The translations under genes were made by a program, and so were the position numbers. A DNA stretch of 64,000 bases from Holothuria scabra (taxonomy: Eukaryota; Echinodermata; Holothuroidea; Aspidochirotida; Holothuriidae). The notes beneath the pieces are model-generated. The model worked only from the letters and a program-made list of their open reading frames with translations. It ran no database searches and was not told where the DNA came from. Positions 62,301 to 64,000 of this stretch are shown one piece after another. Within the stretch, counting starts at the first letter, position 1. Each line of letters begins with the position of its first letter. Where the stretch lies: assembly GCA_037179385.1 (NCBI GenBank), contig CM074195.1, positions 8,695,787 to 8,759,786 on the forward strand. The letters run 5' to 3'.

Positions 62301-63942
62301 CCATATAGTGCTTACAATGAAAAAACCATTAGTTGTGCATTTCCTGAAATCATCGGCACACAAGGAGTGGTCTTTAAAATCCTTGGTTCTCAACCTTTTT
62401 CATCCGCGGACCTGTAAGGATGTTCCCTACTTTTGAGGCACTCCTATCGGGGCAAAAAACCTCTTCATTGGTGCAGTGTGGGAAACGGATCCTTTTCATT
62501 TAAACCACGACGCAAATAATCACTTCTGATGGAGGAAAGAATTTCAGTTAATACATTTTTTGAGCTTAACTTAATTTGCTTCAGTGGAAAGGGCTAGGCT
62601 TTTAAAGACATGGTATTGATCCAAAAGGTCATTTCATTTAGACGATGCCTTGAACAAAATGTTCTATGGACCTAAGGATGTTCTTCTTCGGTCTGTCGGT
62701 TGTTATCAAGAACAAATAGTACCAATGTGCGACCATTAATTGCTTTTCTTAGATGTGCTTGAGAAATGTAAAAATGTTCAAGTTAACGATGAATCAGAGT
62801 TTATTCAATTAGGAATTACGAACCGTTATTTTTTCTGTATTTGGCAACAATTGCGAAATGATGTTTCACGAAAGATGTATTTGATAAACATCTTGAAATT
62901 CTTGTTCCATTTCTCAAAATTTTAAACACAATTCAACTTCTAACCAAGCATTGAATCAGTATACACAGAATAATGGATTCTCCCCCAATTGGGGCAAAGG
63001 TAGTTAAAATACGAGATGCCTGCTTCAAAAACCGACAGACTTTGTTTAGAGTAGGGAGAAAAGGATTTTAACGCATTCTGTTAACCAAATGCCATTAAAA
63101 TGTAGGAAAAACCCTTTGATGGCAAACATATTTTGTGACATAATCACATAAACATTCACAAATTATTCCTTATTCAATAGGGGTAATACCTCCATGCTCA
63201 ATCCAGTTGTGAGGAAAAACACGGCCTTGATCTAGCATCTGGTTTTAAAACCCATTTACCTTCCTTAAATGGGAAAACACAGGCAAGATAGCTTGTACCT
63301 AGATTAACCCTATTATTGTCTGCCAAATTGGCATAGTGACCTACCTTTGGCACTAAAGTCTGAAGAGTTGTTAGGTTTCCTATATCGCTATGAGAGGAAC
63401 AATTGACCTAAAAAGACAAAAGTGAAGAAACATTTGGAACATCTGCAAGGCCAGCAATAGGTCGGTTGATCAAAGGTTTGAATGTATGTGCGGTGATAGA
63501 TTTAGCACGTTTGAAAGCTTGCAACGAATAGAGAATATTGAGAATATTAAAAGTAAGGCAAGCAGAATGTTGAAAATATATCATGCGGGAAAAATATCCT
63601 CTACAAGCTCCTTTGCAATAGCTTATATGTACAAACTCATATATTTTTAACTCTCTCTGATCAACAGATTTGAAAAAGAACCCTTTCTCTCGTCTTTACA
63701 TAACATGTGAATGTTAACTGAGCACTTTGCACGAAAACGCTTACTTAAAGAGCATAATATCTAATAAGAAAAAGACACAATGAACAATATTATGATGCAC
63801 TGAACATAAAGATGACACTTACAAGTGTCGTGTGTACTTCAATGAAGTCTAGGGCCAAACGACTTATCACTTCAGGTGATCCGTTCGGATACAAGTACGA
63901 CAACGTTTCGTTGATAAAGTTCGTTTCGTTTTCCACCTCAGC
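32274..63942 (-). CDS. M13-family metallopeptidase (neprilysin/ECE-like), 13 exons found, 5' end outside the window
   Basis: Minus-strand gene spanning at least 31.7 kb. I assembled exons from AG/GT splice sites, and reading phase agrees at every junction except those of exon 10. The ~435 residues recovered match the C-terminal two thirds of M13 peptidases: [19 protein letters not shown]+[43 protein letters not shown], the zinc helix [22 protein letters not shown]+ILCG, and the family-typical CPKGSPMNP near the stop. These are normally type II membrane or secreted zinc endopeptidases that trim extracellular peptides; about 250 N-terminal residues should lie right of the window. Two oddities: no exon for the substrate-binding NAF/YY region lies between exons 7 and 8, whose phases allow direct joining, and the presumed ENxxD segment reads TENLPA, lacking the usual Asp. 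It may be a divergent or inactive family member. Introns are packed with MITE-like repeats. Confidence 0.9.
33575..33636 (-). CDS. M13 gene exon 12
   Basis: TTTCTAG|ATA to ACAG|GTATAT, 62 bp, phase 0 to 2. [20 protein letters not shown] continues FAQ into the W-C-G...H-S-P-x-x-x-R segment; Trp is Leu, and the substrate-region His-Ser-Pro is Tyr-Pro-Pro. Confidence 0.78.
35590..36120. repeat. Degenerate tandem repeat, units of about 130-150 bp (M13 intron 11)
   Basis: Four imperfect units share GACCTTTGACCTCCACCAAA, then ACAATAGGG, CCATCTTTCCA, ACTAAGTATG and GTTAACAAGGTTTTCAGA. Minus frames through it repeat [12 protein letters not shown] phrases but are not a gene. Confidence 0.8.
39558..39946. 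mobile_element. MITE-like element with about 100-bp inverted arms
   Basis: Left arm begins CACGGACTTATGTACATGGA and includes GGTCGCTACCG...GCGCACCAAGATGGCCG; the right arm is its reverse complement with several differences, ending AAGTCCGTGG. Confidence 0.7.
40127..40213 (-). CDS. M13 gene exon 11
   Basis: TTTAAG|GCT to CCAG|GTAAAA, 29 codons in phase 0: [15 protein letters not shown], then [11 protein letters not shown]. Matches the M13 Q-L-F-F-x-x-F-A-Q block. Confidence 0.93.
43283..43373 (-). CDS. M13 gene exon 10, tentative (ENxxD-equivalent)
   Basis: The frame reads [20 protein letters not shown] then YEAKY|GTAACG. Joined to exon 11 it gives YEAKYAFKK, like the M13 A-Y-x-A-Y-x-x segment, and TEN aligns with the zinc-ligand Glu of G-E-N. 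Asp of ENxxD would be Ala. The only nearby AG (GATAG|A) gives a one-base phase conflict with exon 9, so the left boundary or the exon itself is unsure. Confidence 0.45.
43516..43622 (-). CDS. M13 gene exon 9
   Basis: CCAACAG|AATGGG to AAAC|GTAAGT, 107 bp, phase 1 to 0. [19 protein letters not shown] matches the M13 W-W-x-x-x-x-T-x-x-x-F...C region after the zinc helix. Confidence 0.82.
45416..45474 (-). CDS. M13 gene exon 8, zinc-binding HELSH
   Basis: TTTCCAG|T to CATG|GTAACG, 59 bp, phase 2 to 1. It codes [21 protein letters not shown]-x-x-H supplies two zinc-binding His and the catalytic Glu. M13 enzymes usually have HEITH or HELTH followed by -x-F-D; Ser for Thr and S-M-D are unusual but keep all three key residues. 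Confidence 0.9.
46010..46605. mobile_element. MITE-like element with about 60-bp inverted arms
   Basis: Left arm TTTAAAAGAATAGTCC...TTGATATGTTAAAG and right arm CTTTAACATATCAA...GGACTATTCTTTTAAA, about 75% identical when inverted, 595 bp apart. It lies in the exon 7-8 intron. Confidence 0.65.
46919..47800. repeat. GC-rich interspersed repeat region
   Basis: AGGCGGCGGAAG at 46919 recurs at 49940. Repeated phrases GGGGTCCAGGGGCCC, GGGGCGAAGCC and CGGAAGCT occur near 47030-47110 and 47726-47755. The local GC content contrasts with the AT-rich intron. No coding motif. Confidence 0.55.
48871..48909. repeat. Interstitial telomere-like repeat
   Basis: CCCTAACCCTAATCCCTAAC and similar units, a degenerate run of the metazoan telomere hexamer (reverse complement TTAGGG). 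Confidence 0.6.
50727..50806 (-). CDS. M13 gene exon 7
   Basis: CGCAAG|CTA to AACT|GTGAGT, 80 bp, phase 0 to 2. [20 protein letters not shown] lies where M13 proteins have Y-F-E-N and the following helix. The polypyrimidine tract before the acceptor is good. Confidence 0.75.
52113..52340. mobile_element. MITE-like inverted repeat, GGCAAACTTTT type
   Basis: Left TTTGGCAAACTTTTAACCAACA and right TGTTGGTCAAAAGTTTGCCCAA are inverted partners; right end AAGAGTG. Possibly related to the element at 60886-61092. Confidence 0.6.
53070..53147 (-). CDS. M13 gene exon 6
   Basis: CCATAG|ATT to TCG|GTAAGC, 26 codons in phase 0: [20 protein letters not shown] and on to NDAFRS. It corresponds to the M13 K-A-x-x-I-x-x-x-I-G-Y-P segment, with Ala-His-Pro for Gly-Tyr-Pro. 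A small inverted-repeat element sits about 30 bp upstream. Confidence 0.85.
53179..53317. mobile_element. 139-bp inverted-repeat element next to M13 exon 6
   Basis: AATCACAAGACTGAGTTTGC...CAAACTGAT (41 bp) mirrored at the right end by a 40-bp arm, about 90% identical. It begins 32 bp upstream of the exon 6 acceptor. Confidence 0.8.
54753..54851 (-). CDS. M13 gene exon 5
   Basis: TTTGCAG|CAA to ACG|GTAGGT, 33 codons in phase 0, including [16 protein letters not shown]. It matches the helix before the W-M-D motif; that motif is replaced by [11 protein letters not shown]. Confidence 0.85.
54917..55562. mobile_element. Nested MITE-like elements with (ACGT)n core
   Basis: Outer arms carry GATCGGATTCCGATC-type palindromes (54940 and 55514). 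An inner element, 54987-55207, has inverted arms containing TATTTAGGACATGG, and a core of seven ACGTACGTAC-type blocks separated by AT-rich spacers. A third inverted pair, CTCAATCTCTGG, lies at 55211 and 55475. Confidence 0.7.
57236..57449 (-). CDS. M13 gene exon 4
   Basis: TTACAG|CTT to ATCG|GTATTT, 214 bp (phase 2 to 0). It reads [17 protein letters not shown], then [20 protein letters not shown], matching the M13 N-Y-x-x-W-R and R-W-x-x-C-x-x-x-x...A-x-G-x-L-Y segments. The 354-bp satellite starts 96 bp upstream of its acceptor. Confidence 0.92.
57545..59575. repeat. 354-bp satellite, 5.7 copies, built on a TTAA-flanked inverted-repeat element
   Basis: Unit starts fall at 57545, 57899, 58253, 58607, 58961 and 59315, exactly 354 apart; the last unit stops at 59575 after about 260 bp. 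Each unit holds an element from TTAACCCTTTACCGTTG to CAACGGCAAAGGGTTTAA (about 260 bp) plus about 94 bp of spacer. CCCTTT...AAAGGG ends inside TTAA resemble piggyBac-type non-autonomous elements. It lies wholly within the M13 exon 3-4 intron. Confidence 0.93.
60094..60595. mobile_element. 502-bp MITE with 41-bp perfect inverted ends and 6-bp duplication
   Basis: Ends TATGGCACGCCAAAAGGCTC... and its exact reverse complement (60094-60134 and 60555-60595), flanked by CTTTTC on both sides (60088-60093, 60596-60601). The interior has tandem GTACATGATCGTAAG-like repeats and an internal palindrome at about 60275-60316 that resembles the ends. Confidence 0.92.
60702..60823 (-). CDS. M13 gene exon 3
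   Basis: TTCGCAG|ATC to TCCG|GTATAC, 122 bp ending in phase 2. [12 protein letters not shown], then [19 protein letters not shown] corresponds to the M13 V-V-Y-A-P-E-Y-L-x-x-L segment. Confidence 0.88.
60886..61092. mobile_element. MITE, AGTTGGGTAAAAT type, TA duplication
   Basis: TA-CACTCTACAAACAGTTGGG...CACCAAC at the left and GTTGG...TTTTACCCAACT...GAAGTG-TA at the right. The TA flanks suggest a mariner-like mobiliser. Confidence 0.7.
63345..63407 (-). CDS. M13 gene exon 2
   Basis: 21 codons, [21 protein letters not shown], phase 0 at both ends, with TTTTTAG acceptor and AAAG|GTAGG donor. Joined to exon 3 it gives [11 protein letters not shown], the usual M13 T-L-x-x-L-x-x-x-x-P-x-I-x-W pattern. 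Confidence 0.85.
63823..63942 (-). CDS. M13 gene exon 1 of those visible
   Basis: TTTTCAG|GCTGAG acceptor and CTT|GTAAGT donor enclose 40 codons in phase 0: [16 protein letters not shown] then [24 protein letters not shown], quoted in two parts. It matches the M13 helix that precedes the ...DFE..LA segment. NET is a possible N-glycosylation site. Confidence 0.85.
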
Positions 63943-64000
63943 CTGAAAATGATTATGTTACAAAGAGTGCATTAACTTAGGACTTTACAACGATCGGTCT

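Overview
This is eukaryotic, probably marine-invertebrate genomic DNA (an echinoderm-like deuterostome is my guess, with no decisive marker). The evidence is small exons with GT/AG splice sites separated by kilobase introns, long (TA)n tracts, Penelope-like retroelements (PLEs), a Tx1-type LINE, a tRNA-derived repeat and many short inverted-repeat elements. There are no operons, and most long open frames are either TA microsatellite read as Tyr-Ile or transposon relics.

Host genes. The minus strand from about 63.94 kb down to 32.27 kb carries most of a gene for an M13-family (neprilysin/endothelin-converting-enzyme-like) metallopeptidase. I reconstruct 13 exons from splice sites and reading phase. 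The zinc motif HELSH, the family-typical C-terminal CPKGSPMNP block and the stop codon are present. The 5' end (N-terminal part) lies beyond the right edge. A second minus-strand gene starts at 3973 with a signal-peptide exon and continues leftward. I could not identify its later exons.

Retroelement cluster, 6.2-16.9 kb. Four PLE pieces and a head-to-head palindrome of tRNA-derived repeats are separated by (TA)n tracts. They are followed by a 4.7-kb LINE with poly(A) and target-site duplication, which entered just right of the last TA tract. A fifth PLE (minus strand, 28.4-30.2 kb) is also bounded by (TA)n on both sides. Hammerhead-ribozyme motifs lie in the PLE terminal regions. In two of the elements the C3 and G8 core positions appear exchanged to G3 and C8, which is the most unusual signal in the window.

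Intron repeats, 35-61 kb. Introns of the M13 gene hold a family of inverted-repeat (MITE-like) elements. These include a 354-bp satellite built from a TTAA-flanked element (57.5-59.6 kb), a 502-bp element with 41-bp perfect terminal repeats and a 6-bp duplication (60.1-60.6 kb), and nested elements around an (ACGT)n cluster (54.9-55.6 kb).

The remaining stretches (1-3.9, 4.0-6.2, 16.9-28.2 and 30.3-32.2 kb) show no gene I can support.
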